DNA of 64,000 nt, taken from Lachnospiraceae bacterium (lineage in GTDB: Bacteria > Bacillota > Clostridia > Lachnospirales > Lachnospiraceae). The stretch is taken from NCBI GenBank assembly GCA_021769135.1, contig JAETTM010000002.1, positions 1 to 64,000 on the forward strand. The letters are read 5' to 3'. Below are positions 19,882 to 29,340 of the stretch, in pieces; position 1 is the stretch's first letter; every line of letters begins with the position of its first letter. A model generated the notes under the pieces. The model saw only the letters and a list, made by a program, of their open reading frames with translations. It was not told where the DNA came from and did not search any database. The position numbers and the translations under genes were made by a program.

Positions 19882-21072
19882 CTAATCCTCAAAATCCCCG
19901 CTCTTGTACCGCGCTAAAATAGTCTGAATACGCTCGTTAGGGTCAAGCAAATCGCTGATGGAAGCGTCATGGTTTAAAGTATCAATAATATAGGCAACAT
20001 ATTTGCTCATATCACAATTAATATACCATTCCCTGGAAAGCAGTTCCGGAGTCTGGTAAATCAAGTTCGTAGTCAATACCCTGTCGATAATGCCATCCCC
20101 ATACGCTTTGTCAAAACGATCAATGCCATTGGTAAACAGGCCGAAGGTTGCGCAAATGAAGACACGGTTCGCCTTTCTTTCCTTTAATTCCGCAGCCACT
20201 TCCAGGACGCTTTCGCCGGAGGAAATCATATCGTCGATAATAATCATGTCTTTCCCCTCCACGCTTGTTCCGAGGAACTCATGGGCCACGATAGGGTTGC
20301 GGCCGTTGACTACGCGGGTATAATCCCTGCGCTTATAGAACATGCCCATATCCAGCCCGATGACATTGGCCATGTAGATGGCGCGGCTCATGCCGCCTTC
20401 GTCGGGGCTTATGACCATCATATGGTTGGAATCCAGTTCCAATCCGGAAACATGCTGAAGGAGGCCCTTGATAAACTGGTAGGTGGGCTGTACTGTTTCG
20501 AAGCCGTGCAGGGGGATGGCATTCTGTACCCGGGGGTCATGGGCATCAAAAGTGATTATGTTGTCCACTCCCATGGCAACCATTTCCTGAAGGGCCAGCG
20601 CGCAGTCCAAAGATTCGCGGGAATTTCGCTTGTGTTGCCTGCTTTCATATAAGTAGGGCATAATAACGGTAATCCGTCTGGCTTTTCCTCCTACCGCGGC
20701 AATAATACGTTTTAAATTCTGGAAATGGTCATCGGGAGACATGTGGTTTTCATGACCGAATAGACGATAGGTGAGGCTGTAGTTAGCCACATCCACAAGA
20801 AGGTATAAATCCGTACCCCGGACGGATTCCAAGATAATGCCTTTGGCTTCTCCGGAGCCGAAACGGGGAACTTTTGCACCCAGGATATAGGAATCCCGCT
20901 GATACCCGGCGAAAGCCAAGCTGTCTTTGTGCTCGCTTTCCCTCTCCGTCCTCCATTTTACAAGATAATAATCTACCTTTTCCCCCAAAGCCTTACAGCC
21001 ATCTAAAGGGATGATGCCCAAAGAGCCTACAGGAATGGTTTCCAAGTTTCTTTTTTCTTCACGCTTCGCCAT
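19882..21072 (-). CDS. prs: Ribose-phosphate pyrophosphokinase, long form
   Basis: The enzyme makes phosphoribosyl pyrophosphate from ribose 5-phosphate and ATP for nucleotide, His, Trp and NAD synthesis. It has 396 residues, longer than the ~315 of classical Prs, as in a clade found in Clostridia. Visible signatures are LYLLVDVANYSLTYRLFG, VIMPYLYESRQHKRNSRESLD, the pyrophosphate-binding loop DAHDPRVQNAIPLHG, MVISPDEGGMSRA, and the PRPP loop DMIIIDDMISSGESVLE. The start at 21072 has GTGAGG six bases upstream; the next upstream ATG (21084) adds only MRIF. It follows dnaI on the same strand by 29 bp. Confidence 0.92.
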   Translation of the reverse strand: MAKREEKRNLETIPVGSLGIIPLDGCKALGEKVDYYLVKWRTERESEHKDSLAFAGYQRDSYILGAKVPRFGSGEAKGIILESVRGTDLYLLVDVANYSLTYRLFGHENHMSPDDHFQNLKRIIAAVGGKARRITVIMPYLYESRQHKRNSRESLDCALALQEMVAMGVDNIITFDAHDPRVQNAIPLHGFETVQPTYQFIKGLLQHVSGLELDSNHMMVISPDEGGMSRAIYMANVIGLDMGMFYKRRDYTRVVNGRNPIVAHEFLGTSVEGKDMIIIDDMISSGESVLEVAAELKERKANRVFICATFGLFTNGIDRFDKAYGDGIIDRVLTTNLIYQTPELLSREWYINCDMSKYVAYIIDTLNHDASISDLLDPNERIQTILARYKSGDFED

Positions 21073-21101
21073 GAAAATCCTCACTTTCTGTACTGTGAAT
21101 A

Positions 21102-22070
21102 CTATTCCGCTTTTTTCAGCCGTTTATAAATCCTTATATCCGGACCTGTCAGCTTGCATATGGTATAGTTGCTGGTGATCCGCGAAAATATTCTATCTGA
21201 ATAGCGGTTGCGCAGTTCCTCTAAAGATAAATTCGTTGAAATAATCGTCGATTTCTTTCGTATGTGCCTTTCGTTCAAACAGGAGAAGAACTGGGAGGTC
21301 ACGAAATTGTTGGTCAGCTCTGTTCCAAGGTCGTCGATGATGAGCAAGTCGCATTGGTACAAGTCGTCATAAATGCCATGGAGTTCATCCTTGTTCCGGT
21401 AGTCGAAGGAAAATTGGGATAGTGCTTCAAAAAGCCCTACCGCGCTGAAATAGATAACGGAATTGCCCGCTTCCAGCAATTCTTTCGCAATGCATCCGGA
21501 GAGAAATGATTTACCTGTTCCAACTGTACCATAAAAAAATAAATTACGGTAGTCTAATCTGAAATTTTGCGCAAACTTTTTGCATTCCTCTACCGCATTC
21601 TGAAAGCGGGTTAAATCCTCCCCCTGATAGAATTCGTAGGAAAGGGAGGAGAAGTTTTCTTTTTCCAGAACGCGGCTGATGTTGGACTGTTCATAAAGGA
21701 GGGAAATCTCCGCCTGACGGAAACAATGACATTTGCGCCCATCGATATATCCCGTATCCTTGCAGTCGGCACAGTCGTAAATCGGTTCGAGGTAATTGCT
21801 GGGAAAACCGGCTGCTGCCAGAAGGCTGGCTTTGCTGTCGGACAATTCTTTAAGAAGACGTTTCAATTCATCAAGGGCGCCAACATCACCGGACAGGAGC
21901 TTTTTCCCCTGTTCCACGGAAATGGAGGCTATGGATTCATCCAATTCCCTGTAGCCGTCTACATTGGCATAAACATCTGCCCGCCGCTCGTCCAGGATAT
22001 GGCGGTTTTTATTTTGCCGTTCCTCGTAGATGCGGATGATTGTATTGTACTGCGTATTGTTTAAAGTCAC
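21102..22070 (-). CDS. dnaI: DnaI/DnaC-like helicase loader ATPase
   Basis: This 322-residue protein has an N-terminal helical domain, a zinc-knuckle-like CADCKDTGYIDGRKCHCF (about 120-137), and a C-terminal AAA+ domain with Walker A GTVGTGKSFLSG (about residue 181), Walker B CDLLIIDDLGTEL, and a sensor NERHIRKKSTIISTNLS. It loads replicative helicase DnaB with DnaD-type partners. The gene is 13 bp downstream of the dnaD-like gene, an expected pairing in Firmicutes. Conserved RNR(Y)SDRIFSRI closes the lid. Confidence 0.9.
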   Translation of the reverse strand: MTLNNTQYNTIIRIYEERQNKNRHILDERRADVYANVDGYRELDESIASISVEQGKKLLSGDVGALDELKRLLKELSDSKASLLAAAGFPSNYLEPIYDCADCKDTGYIDGRKCHCFRQAEISLLYEQSNISRVLEKENFSSLSYEFYQGEDLTRFQNAVEECKKFAQNFRLDYRNLFFYGTVGTGKSFLSGCIAKELLEAGNSVIYFSAVGLFEALSQFSFDYRNKDELHGIYDDLYQCDLLIIDDLGTELTNNFVTSQFFSCLNERHIRKKSTIISTNLSLEELRNRYSDRIFSRITSNYTICKLTGPDIRIYKRLKKAE

Positions 22071-22083
22071 TTCCGTTCCCCCT

Positions 22084-23244
22084 CTAGTTGCTTAAAAGTT
22101 CTTTTTCAAGAGCATCGAAATCATAATTGTTCTGCCTGAACTGGTTAAATTTATTGGAGGCAGACATCTTGGGTTGTGCAGCCGCTTTGCTGCGCCGGAA
22201 GTTTTCATCCGCTTTGGCGATGTCCGATTTGTGATGGACATTGGACTGGAACCAACAGGTCAGAATCCGGTCCGCATATTCAAAGCGGTGTTTGTCCGTG
22301 CTGAGGACTGTGCGCTCGCATGCGGCGTCGATTATATCCATTTCATAACCGAAATCTTTTGTCCAGCGGTTGATGTAATCCACCTCTTTTTTGGTAGGGG
22401 CGCTTGTTTTCCCAAGGGCATTCATGATGCTGTAAACAGTTTTATCATATTTATATGCGAACCGTTCCGCCTCTTTCGGCGTGGAAACATGTGCCTGCGC
22501 CCAGCTGACGGCCACTTTTTCTATGTACCGGAAATCCTTTTTGCCGCGTTCTACGCAATATTGGATTAAATAATCGGTCAAATCCATGGAAAAACCAAGC
22601 TTGTCCTGAATAAAGAAAACCGTCCTGATTTCGGCAGCCGAAAGGGGCTTGCCGATGTACTGTTCGATAATAAACAAAAGCTGTGAAGTTTCTTCGTTGG
22701 ATTTAAAAGCTTTTATCTGGTCTAACGTATAGGAAGGCTTTGCATAAGGACTGTTTTCCCGCTGTTTTTCTCCGGATGCGGAAGCCGCAGGCTCCGTCAT
22801 GGAATCGGGGAATCCAGGATTGGAGGCTTCGGGTTCGGACGCGGAGTAAGGAGAATCGGGCACGGAGGTGGACGACATCAAAGCGACCACCGGCGCCAAA
22901 GGCTTTTGCCCGGCGGGATTGGCCATCCTGCCCAAATCTTTGGGCTTGTTCAAATCCAGCAGATGAATACCGATTAAACTGTTGGATTCATCGTATTCTA
23001 AAGAAAGAAGCCGTTTCTTTTCCCAATATTTCAACGCGCGGAGCACATCTTTTTCCGTGTGGTTGAACTTGTCCGCAATATCGGAGACGCTGGTGGGCAG
23101 ATTGGCGTTCATCATACGAATGAGATAAAGATAGACTTTCAGCTGCGCATCATTAGCGTCCTTCATATATTCATCTATAAAAATATTGGATACCGCAGTG
23201 GCCTCGGTATAATTGTCTTTATAAATCGTTAAACACCCCATCAT
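22084..23244 (-). CDS. dnaD: DnaD-domain replication initiation protein
   Basis: This 386-residue protein has an N-terminal winged-helix DDBH1 region (ANDAQLKVYLYLIRMMNANL, FNHTEKDVLRALKYWEKK), a proline/serine-rich linker (about 125-180), and one or two C-terminal DDBH2 domains (QLLFIIEQYIGKPLSAAEIR; PTKKEVDYINRWTKDFGYEM, FEYADRILTCWFQSNV). It acts with DnaI in primosome assembly at oriC or stalled forks. Two ATGs at the start (23244, 23241) are equivalent. Its 5' leader contains a 14-bp direct repeat (23263-23276 and 23278-23291, TTTTTCAAAGCATG) forming a palindromic AAAGCATGCTTT between the copies. The DnaA-box cluster lies upstream. Confidence 0.88.
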   Translation of the reverse strand: MMGCLTIYKDNYTEATAVSNIFIDEYMKDANDAQLKVYLYLIRMMNANLPTSVSDIADKFNHTEKDVLRALKYWEKKRLLSLEYDESNSLIGIHLLDLNKPKDLGRMANPAGQKPLAPVVALMSSTSVPDSPYSASEPEASNPGFPDSMTEPAASASGEKQRENSPYAKPSYTLDQIKAFKSNEETSQLLFIIEQYIGKPLSAAEIRTVFFIQDKLGFSMDLTDYLIQYCVERGKKDFRYIEKVAVSWAQAHVSTPKEAERFAYKYDKTVYSIMNALGKTSAPTKKEVDYINRWTKDFGYEMDIIDAACERTVLSTDKHRFEYADRILTCWFQSNVHHKSDIAKADENFRRSKAAAQPKMSASNKFNQFRQNNYDFDALEKELLSN

Positions 23245-23370
23245 GAACCCCGCTCCTGCATTTTTTTCAAAGCATGCTTTTTCAAAGCATGTTGAATTAT
23301 ATCATAACAAATATTAAATGAAAATAGTAATTTTCCCGAAAAAAAACGGAAACAGGATAATCGGGATAAA

Positions 23371-23547
23371 TGTGGACATTGTGGAATGTGTGGATAATTT
23401 TGGGAGGAAAAATAGAATATTTTGCAAAAACGCGGAAATCCTTATGAAACATGGGTCAGGAAAATTTTTTCCGGTTTTTCGGGCAGAAAAAATATCCACA
23501 AGCCCGGAAAAGAATATTTCCCCGGAATTTGTGGATATTGTGGATAG
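23371..23547. promoter_or_regulatory. Cluster of DnaA-box-like 9-mers between murC and dnaD
   Basis: Three 9-mers stand in tandem at 23371, 23380 and 23389 (TGTGGACAT, TGTGGAATG, TGTGGATAA); the last is a perfect complement of the DnaA box TTATCCACA. An inverted ATATCCACA lies at 23492-23500, and two more tandem units TGTGGATAT, TGTGGATAG fill 23530-23547 up to the murC stop. The 303-bp gap contains no coding frame that I would trust. Confidence 0.65.
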
Positions 23548-24927
23548 TTATTCTTGAAGCAGATTTTCCCCGATTTTAACCACATCTCCAGCGCCCATAG
23601 TTATCAACAAATCCCCGTTTATGCAATTTTCTAATAAAAATTTTTCGATTGCTTCAAAAGAAGGGAGGTAAGTACATCTGCCGCCCAGCCGGCGAATCTC
23701 TTCCTGCAAATCCTTGGAGCTTATGCCCAGGGTATCGGTTTCCCGGGCCGGGTAAATATCGGCCAGCACCACATGGTCGGCCAGAGAAAGGGCCTTTGCA
23801 AATTCGGGAAGAAAAGCCTTCGTACGCGTATAGGTATGGGGCTGGAATACGCACCATAAGGATTTGTGGGGATATTTTGAGGCGGCTTTTAAAGTTGCAG
23901 TAATTTCTGTGGGATGATGTGCATAATCATCTATTATAGTAATTCCTGCTACCGTGCCTTTATATTCATAACGCCTGTCGGTGCCTGAAAACTTGGAGAA
24001 AGCCTTTTGGACGATAAAGCTTTCGATGCCCAGCAGGTCCGCTAAAGCTATGGACGCCATGGCATTGTAGATATTATGCTCCCCGGGCACCATGAGGGAA
24101 AAGGTTTCGTTTCTGCCGTTTTTCCGGTTTAGGAGAAAGGAAGGGCGGGCCAGCTCGTCATAGCGGATTTGCGAACAGGAGTAATCGCAGGAAGGGGAAG
24201 AGCCATAGGTAATTACCCGGCATGGAAGCCCCCGGGTGATTTCGCCGTAATTTTCAATATCGCCGTTGATGATTAATGTACCCTCTTTTGGGAGAAGGGC
24301 GGCAAATTGATGGAATGAATTGCGGATATCCTGAATATCTTTAAAGAAATCCAGGTGGTCTTCTTCTATATTTAATATGATTCCGATTTTGGGGAAAAAG
24401 CTTAAAAAGCTGTTTGTGTATTCGCAGGCTTCGGTAACGAAATATTCGGATTGCCCTACCCGGATATTGCCCCCAATAGCTTTAAAAATCCCGCCGATGG
24501 ACAAGGTGGGGTCGCAATTGCCCTCTAAGAGTATTTCGGAAATCATGGATGTGGTAGTCGTTTTGCCATGCGTTCCGCTGATAGCAATGGGGGTTTTGTA
24601 GTTTTTCATCATCTGCCCCAAAAGCTCGGCCCTGGTAAGGCTGGGGATGGAAAGGTCTTTCATGGCAATGAATTCCGGATTGTCCGGGTGGATTGCGCTC
24701 GTATATACGGCCAAATCGATATCCGGCGTCAGGTTGGAGGCTTTTTGCCCGTAATGGATAAGGGCCCCCTTCCGCTCCAGCGACTGGGTGAGATGGGAAG
24801 GCCTTATGTCGGAGCCGGATACCCGGAAGCCTTCGTCCAACAGGATTTCGGCCAGACCGCTCATGCTTATGCCTCCGATGCCGATGAAATATATGTGTAT
24901 AGGATGCTGAAAATCAACGTGATACAT
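23548..24927 (-). CDS. murC: UDP-N-acetylmuramate--L-alanine ligase
   Basis: This 459-residue cytoplasmic Mur ligase adds L-alanine to UDP-MurNAc. It has the nucleotide-binding start HIYFIGIGGISMSGLAEIL, ATP loop SGTHGKTTTTSM (about residue 118), EDHLDFFKD, HNIYNAMASIA and the C-terminal domain VDDYAHHPTE-like IIDDYAHHPTEI. The start at 24927 is chosen because GAGGG lies five bases upstream; ATG 24939 adds MRAT. The leader just upstream resembles the tfoX leader (a GCGC-rich stretch before GAAATGAGG). Confidence 0.95.
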   Translation of the reverse strand: MYHVDFQHPIHIYFIGIGGISMSGLAEILLDEGFRVSGSDIRPSHLTQSLERKGALIHYGQKASNLTPDIDLAVYTSAIHPDNPEFIAMKDLSIPSLTRAELLGQMMKNYKTPIAISGTHGKTTTTSMISEILLEGNCDPTLSIGGIFKAIGGNIRVGQSEYFVTEACEYTNSFLSFFPKIGIILNIEEDHLDFFKDIQDIRNSFHQFAALLPKEGTLIINGDIENYGEITRGLPCRVITYGSSPSCDYSCSQIRYDELARPSFLLNRKNGRNETFSLMVPGEHNIYNAMASIALADLLGIESFIVQKAFSKFSGTDRRYEYKGTVAGITIIDDYAHHPTEITATLKAASKYPHKSLWCVFQPHTYTRTKAFLPEFAKALSLADHVVLADIYPARETDTLGISSKDLQEEIRRLGGRCTYLPSFEAIEKFLLENCINGDLLITMGAGDVVKIGENLLQE

Positions 24928-24963
24928 GGTTGCCCTCATTTCCGCGCCGTTTTGCGCATTTTA

Positions 24964-25120
24964 TTTCCGCGTGCAATGAGCCAAGTGCCGTGCTTAACCC
25001 CCGTTTTTAGTTGAACTGGGCACGAGCATTTGGGGAATGCCGCGAGGCTTATCTGCTCTTCGCAGAAGAGGAGATGCCGCCCTGGCGAGGGGTCAAATAC
25101 CCCGCAGCTTGCTGCGCTTC
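24964..25120 (+). repeat. Structured dispersed repeat, family A, copy 3
   Basis: It shares with copy 1 the core CAATGAGCCAAGTGCCGTGC, GCACGAGCATTTGG, GAATGCCGCGAGGC, the TCTGC/GCAGA hairpin and AATACCCCGCAGC at the 3' end. About 24 extra bases sit in the loop of the first stem. It lies between the divergent murC and glgC. The remaining ~175 bp up to the glgC promoter is A/T-rich and I see nothing else in it. Confidence 0.75.
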
Positions 25121-25294
25121 AAATTGTACATATTATAATATGCCCATATTGGAAATATGTAAACAGCGGCAGTTTTTATTTAAATATTATACAAGCTTTT
25201 AGGGAAAATGTAATAGAAACATCTGAAAATCATGAAAATAAACAAAGAAAAAAAAGGAAAAAAAAGAAAATTGTAAAAAATCTACATATAAATA

Positions 25295-25323
25295 TTCACT
25301 TTTCTATCAGAATATGGTATAAT
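25295..25323 (+). promoter_or_regulatory. Promoter of the glgCD operon
   Basis: TTCACT (25295-25300) and TATAAT (25318-25323) are 17 bp apart, about 53 bp before the glgC start. The -35 is weak, so an activator may be needed. Confidence 0.65.
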
Positions 25324-25375
25324 CAAACAACACAATATAGTGTTTTATTCTAGTTAACTAATAAGAGGTGATAAC

Positions 25376-26650
25376 ATGATCAAAAAAGAGATGATTGCCA
25401 TGCTTTTAGCTGGGGGGCAGGGCAGCAGATTGGGCGTCCTTACATCAAAGGTAGCAAAGCCGGCAGTAGCTTTTGGAGGAAAGTACAGGATAATTGATTT
25501 CCCTTTGAGCAACTGTATTAATTCCGGCGTTGATACGGTAGGTGTACTGACCCAGTACCAGCCGCTTCGGTTGAATACGCATATTGGAATCGGTATTCCG
25601 TGGGATTTGGATAGGAATATCGGAGGTGTGACTGTGCTCCCGCCTTATGAAAAGAGCGTGAACAGCGAGTGGTACACGGGTACCGCTAATGCGATTTATC
25701 AGAACATTGATTATATTGACAGTTTTAATCCTGAATATGTTCTGATTTTATCCGGCGACCACATTTATAAGATGGATTACGAGGCAATGCTTGGTTTCCA
25801 TAAGGAAAACAATGCAGAAGTGACCATCGCTGTAATGCCCGTTCCCATGGAGGAAGCCAAGAGGTTTGGCATTATGATTACGGATGAAAATAAGCGGATT
25901 ACCGATTTTGAGGAAAAACCGGAGCATCCCAGGAGCAACCTGGCTTCCATGGGAATTTACATTTTCAACTGGACGACATTGAAGGAGGCGTTGGTGACGA
26001 ATGCGGAGCAGCCCGCTTTGGACTTCGGCAAGCATATTATTCCGTACTGCCATAAAAAAGAAGCGCCTTTATATGCCTATGAATTCAACGGATATTGGAA
26101 GGACGTAGGAACTTTGAGCTCTTATTGGGAAGCTAATATGGAGCTGATTGATATTGTTCCTGAATTCAATCTGTATGAGGAATATTGGAAGATATATACC
26201 AGCAGCACAATACTTCCGCCTCAATACATTTCGGAGGAAAGCGTAATTGAAAGAAGTATCATCGGGGAAGGCTCCAACATTTACGGGAAGGTTTACAATT
26301 CCGTAATTGGCTGCGGTGTTACTATAGAAAAGGGGACCGTGGTAAGGGATTCCATTATCATGAATGAAACCTATATCGGAAAAAATTGCGAGCTCTACAA
26401 AGCGATTATCGCGGAGAATGTAACGGTAAACGACAATGTCAAACTGGGCATCGGAGAAGAAGTCCCCAACGAGACGGATCCGCATATTTACAACAACGGT
26501 ATGGTGACCATAGGGGAGAAGAGCGTTATCCCGAAGGGGATACAGGTTGGCAAGAATTCCGTAATCTTCGGCATTACCAAACCGGAAGACTATGCGGATG
26601 GATGTCTTGCAAGCGGAAAAACATTAATTAAGGCAGGTGATGAAAAGTGA
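25376..26650 (+). CDS. glgC: Glucose-1-phosphate adenylyltransferase, catalytic subunit
   Basis: This 424-residue enzyme forms ADP-glucose for glycogen synthesis. It has the nucleotidyltransferase loop [34 protein letters not shown], the sugar-binding [21 protein letters not shown], and the C-terminal left-handed beta-helix with repeated isoleucine positions ([17 protein letters not shown]). The start follows AAGAGGTGATAAC. It overlaps glgD by four bases (GTGA). Confidence 0.95.
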   Translation: MIKKEMIAMLLAGGQGSRLGVLTSKVAKPAVAFGGKYRIIDFPLSNCINSGVDTVGVLTQYQPLRLNTHIGIGIPWDLDRNIGGVTVLPPYEKSVNSEWYTGTANAIYQNIDYIDSFNPEYVLILSGDHIYKMDYEAMLGFHKENNAEVTIAVMPVPMEEAKRFGIMITDENKRITDFEEKPEHPRSNLASMGIYIFNWTTLKEALVTNAEQPALDFGKHIIPYCHKKEAPLYAYEFNGYWKDVGTLSSYWEANMELIDIVPEFNLYEEYWKIYTSSTILPPQYISEESVIERSIIGEGSNIYGKVYNSVIGCGVTIEKGTVVRDSIIMNETYIGKNCELYKAIIAENVTVNDNVKLGIGEEVPNETDPHIYNNGMVTIGEKSVIPKGIQVGKNSVIFGITKPEDYADGCLASGKTLIKAGDEK

Positions 26651-27765
26651 GAGCAATAGGTATTATTTTAGCAGGGGGCAATAACCGTAGGATGAAGGAA
26701 CTTTCACAAAAGCGTGCAGTATGTGCGATGCCCATCGCCGGAAGTTACCGCAGCATAGACTTTGCGCTGAGCAATATGTCCAATTCGCGTATTCAGAAGG
26801 TGGCGGTATTTACGCAATACAATGCGAGGAGCCTGAATGAACATTTAAGCTCATCCAAATGGTGGGATTTTGGGCGTAAACAAGGCGGGTTGTTTGTATT
26901 TACCCCGGAAGTGACGGCGGAAAGCAATGCATGGTATCGGGGAACGGCTGATGCCATCGCCCAGAACCTTCAGTTTTTGAAGGACAGCCATGAACCTTAT
27001 GTGGTAATCGCATCCGGAGACGGCGTGTACAAGATGGACTACAATAAGCTGCTGGAATACCACATTGACAAGAAAGCGGACATTACCGTAGTATGTAAGG
27101 ACATGCCGCCGGAAATGGATGCAGGAAGGTTCGGAATCATTAAAATGAATGAAGAGAGCCGCATCGAAGAATTCGAGGAAAAACCGATTGTGGCCAAATC
27201 AAATGTAGTTTCCTGTGGTATCTACGTAGTCAGGAGACGGCAGCTCATTGAAATGATTGAAAAAGGTATGGAAGAGGACCGGGTAGACTTTGTCAAGGAT
27301 ATTTTAATCCGCTACAAAGGGGTAAAACGTATTTTTGGCTATAAAATGAAGGAATATTGGAGCAATATCGCTACAGTACAGGATTACTACAATACAAATA
27401 TGGATTTCCTGAAACCCGAAATTAGGGACTATTTCTTTAAGCAGTATCCGGACATCTATTCAAAAGTGGATGATTTGCCGCCGGCCAAGTATAATATGGG
27501 GGCAAATGTGAAGAATAGCTTGATTTCCAGCGGATGTATTGTAAATGGAACCGTGGAAGGATCTGTAATATTTAAGAAAACATATATCGGCAACAACTGC
27601 TTTATTAAGAATTCCATCATATTGAATGATGTATACATCGGAGACAATACGCACATTGAAAATTGCATTGTTGAAAGCAGGGATACCATAAGAGCGAACT
27701 CCTACCATAAAGGGGAGGATGGAGTTAAAATCGTGATAGAGCATAATGACAGATATGTTATGTAG
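26647..27765 (+). CDS. glgD: Glucose-1-phosphate adenylyltransferase, GlgD subunit
   Basis: This 372-residue paralogue of GlgC typical of Firmicutes forms a heterocomplex and mostly modulates activity. The catalytic loop is altered ([19 protein letters not shown] instead of GGQGSRL), while the fold motifs [24 protein letters not shown] and [12 protein letters not shown] remain. It starts with GTG overlapping the glgC stop, so translation is coupled. Confidence 0.93.
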   Translation: MRAIGIILAGGNNRRMKELSQKRAVCAMPIAGSYRSIDFALSNMSNSRIQKVAVFTQYNARSLNEHLSSSKWWDFGRKQGGLFVFTPEVTAESNAWYRGTADAIAQNLQFLKDSHEPYVVIASGDGVYKMDYNKLLEYHIDKKADITVVCKDMPPEMDAGRFGIIKMNEESRIEEFEEKPIVAKSNVVSCGIYVVRRRQLIEMIEKGMEEDRVDFVKDILIRYKGVKRIFGYKMKEYWSNIATVQDYYNTNMDFLKPEIRDYFFKQYPDIYSKVDDLPPAKYNMGANVKNSLISSGCIVNGTVEGSVIFKKTYIGNNCFIKNSIILNDVYIGDNTHIENCIVESRDTIRANSYHKGEDGVKIVIEHNDRYVM

Positions 27766-27810
27766 CGGAACTGCATGATGTTCCAGGACGGAGACTTATG
27801 CCATGATGCG

Positions 27811-27934
27811 GCGGCCAACTTTTGTTCCAGAAAGGAGAGCATGCCGCAGTGTGGCGAAAAACCAACAAGAATTGCGGAGCAATTCTTGGGAAGTTGGCCG
27901 CTGGGCCAACTTTTGTTCCAAGGAGGAAGACAGA
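27811..27934 (+). promoter_or_regulatory. Structured spoVG leader with a possible upstream reading frame
   Basis: The phrase GGCCAACTTTTGTTCCA occurs twice, at 27812 and 27904, each time followed by a purine-rich Shine-Dalgarno-like stretch. GCGGCCAACTT near 27810 pairs with AAGTTGGCCGC near 27891 to give an 11-bp stem enclosing GAATTGC-GGA-GCAATTC. An ATG at 27841 opens a 35-codon frame that ends at 27948, overlapping the spoVG start by 14 bp. Confidence 0.5.
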
Positions 27935-28210
27935 ATGGAGATTACTGATGTAAGGGTACGGAAAATTGCGAAAGAGGGAAAGATGAAAGCAATTGTTTCT
28001 ATCACATTTGACAATGAGTTCGTAGTTCATGATATCAAGGTGATAGAAGGGGAAAAAGGGCTTTTTATTGCAATGCCGAGTAAAAAAGCTTCGGACGGAG
28101 AATATAGGGATATCGCGCACCCTATCAATTCAAATACAAGAGACCGAATTCAGTCCACGATATTGGAAAGCTATGAAAAAGCTTTGCTGGAACCGGAAAC
28201 AGAGGGGTAA
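27935..28210 (+). CDS. spoVG: Septation/sporulation regulator SpoVG
   Basis: This 91-residue RNA/DNA-binding protein affects asymmetric septation, sporulation and envelope genes. The sequence is typical: [37 protein letters not shown] and [19 protein letters not shown]; the C-terminus [19 protein letters not shown] is intact. The ATG at 27935 follows AAGGAGGAAGACAGA. It is preceded by glgCD, in the place occupied in Bacillus by the nucleotidyltransferase glmU region. Confidence 0.95.
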   Translation: MEITDVRVRKIAKEGKMKAIVSITFDNEFVVHDIKVIEGEKGLFIAMPSKKASDGEYRDIAHPINSNTRDRIQSTILESYEKALLEPETEG

Positions 28211-28255
28211 AATAGAATAGGACTGCTGTTGAATTATGTAGAAAGATTAGGGATG

Positions 28256-28285
28256 GGCACCGCCAGATTGGCGGTGCCTGTTTTT
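28256..28285 (+). terminator. Rho-independent terminator after spoVG
   Basis: A perfect 9-bp stem GGCACCGCC / GGCGGTGCC with loop AGATT is followed by TGTTTTT. Confidence 0.9.
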
Positions 28286-28322
28286 GCGATAAACCGGCTC
28301 GCGGAGCATGGCGGCGTTCGTT
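28286..28322 (+). repeat. Terminator-adjacent repeat, family D, copy 1
   Basis: The sequence GCGATAAACCGGCTCGCGGAGC followed by TGGCGGCGTTCGTT starts at the end of the T run of the spoVG terminator. A close copy at 37272-37318 also directly follows a terminator. GCTC-GCG-GAGC forms a small hairpin. Confidence 0.7.
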
Positions 28323-28494
28323 TCCCTTATAGGATTCGGGTGTTGGCTTCCTTCGCCTTTTGACCGAAAAAGCATATGAAAATGCTAAATGATGAAATAT
28401 ATTTCCTTTATGTTTACAAATATGCTATAATTTGCATGCTGAAAAAAATTTTTTTGTAAATGGAGCATGAAGAGATGCAAAGAAATGGGGTAGA

Positions 28495-28620
28495 ATGGAA
28501 AATGAGGCATGGCCGGTGTTGCTGGGGGCAATGGGCGTGTCGCTGTATGTGGTTCATGGGATGTTGACGGAGCGATTTGGCGGAAAATACAAAAGTATGT
28601 TATTATGGGGGAGCAAATAG
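28495..28620 (+). CDS. Possible 41-residue single-pass membrane peptide
   Basis: The frame MENEAWPVLLGAMGVSLYVV then HGMLTERFGGKYKSMLLWGSK lies between spoVG and pth. It has one hydrophobic segment and a basic C-terminus, and GGGG precedes the ATG by a few bases. It stops 24 bp before the pth start. No family was recognised, and a chance frame cannot be excluded. Confidence 0.35.
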   Translation: MENEAWPVLLGAMGVSLYVVHGMLTERFGGKYKSMLLWGSK

Positions 28621-28644
28621 AACAAATTGGTAACGGAGGCACAT

Positions 28645-29220
28645 ATGTTTATAATAGTAGGCTTGGGAAACCCTTCCAAAGAATATGAAAATACCAGGCA
28701 TAATATCGGCTTCGATACGATAGATGCCATTGCGGATAAATATAATATCAATGTGATGGAGCTAAAGCACAGGGCGAAAATCGGCAAAGGCTATATCGGC
28801 GGCGATAAAGTAATCCTGGCCAAGCCCCTTACTTTCATGAATTTGAGTGGTGAAAGCGTACGAGCCATCATAGATTATTATAAGGTGGAACCGGAAAACG
28901 AGTTAATCGTGATTTCCGACGATATCAGCCTGCCGCCGGGGCAGCTGCGGATTCGGAAAAAGGGGAGCGCAGGCGGCCATAACGGCCTGAAAAATATTAT
29001 CAAACATCTGGGCAGCGAAAACTTCCAGAGAATCCGTATGGGCGTAGGGGAAAAACCAAAGGATTATGACCTGGTGGACTGGGTGTTGGGGCATTTCAAT
29101 AAAGAGGACAGGAAAGCTGTGGACGAAGCCATCGAGAAAGCGGTGCAGGCCGTGGAGATAATGCTGAAGGACGGAGCGGACGCGGCCATGAACGAATTTA
29201 ACCGCAAGGTGCAGGCATAA
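28645..29220 (+). CDS. pth: Peptidyl-tRNA hydrolase
   Basis: This 191-residue enzyme releases tRNA from stalled peptidyl-tRNA. Signatures: FIIVGLGNPSKEYENTRHNIGF with catalytic His, KPLTFMNLSGESV, ISDDISLPPGQLRIR-KKGSAGGHNGLKNI. The start at 28645 follows GGAGGCACAT. Order spoVG-pth-mfd matches Bacillus. Confidence 0.96.
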   Translation: MFIIVGLGNPSKEYENTRHNIGFDTIDAIADKYNINVMELKHRAKIGKGYIGGDKVILAKPLTFMNLSGESVRAIIDYYKVEPENELIVISDDISLPPGQLRIRKKGSAGGHNGLKNIIKHLGSENFQRIRMGVGEKPKDYDLVDWVLGHFNKEDRKAVDEAIEKAVQAVEIMLKDGADAAMNEFNRKVQA

Positions 29221-29340
29221 TAACGGAAGACGCAGGAGAGCAATGTTGGGATTGCCGGCCGATAGCATTATGCAGCAGTGGAATATGCATGGCGCGGCTG
29301 AATTGAAATGCAGGCTGGCGCCGCAGAAGTGGAGAAAAGG

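Noticed and set aside
23318-23557. 79-codon frame through the murC-dnaD gap
   Set aside because: It consists of the tandem DnaA-box-like repeats and A/T-rich DNA, without a ribosome-binding site or recognisable protein features.
29308-29340. Upstream ATG for mfd
   Set aside because: It lacks a ribosome-binding site; GGAGAAAAGG directly precedes ATG 29341, which gives the normal Mfd N-terminus.
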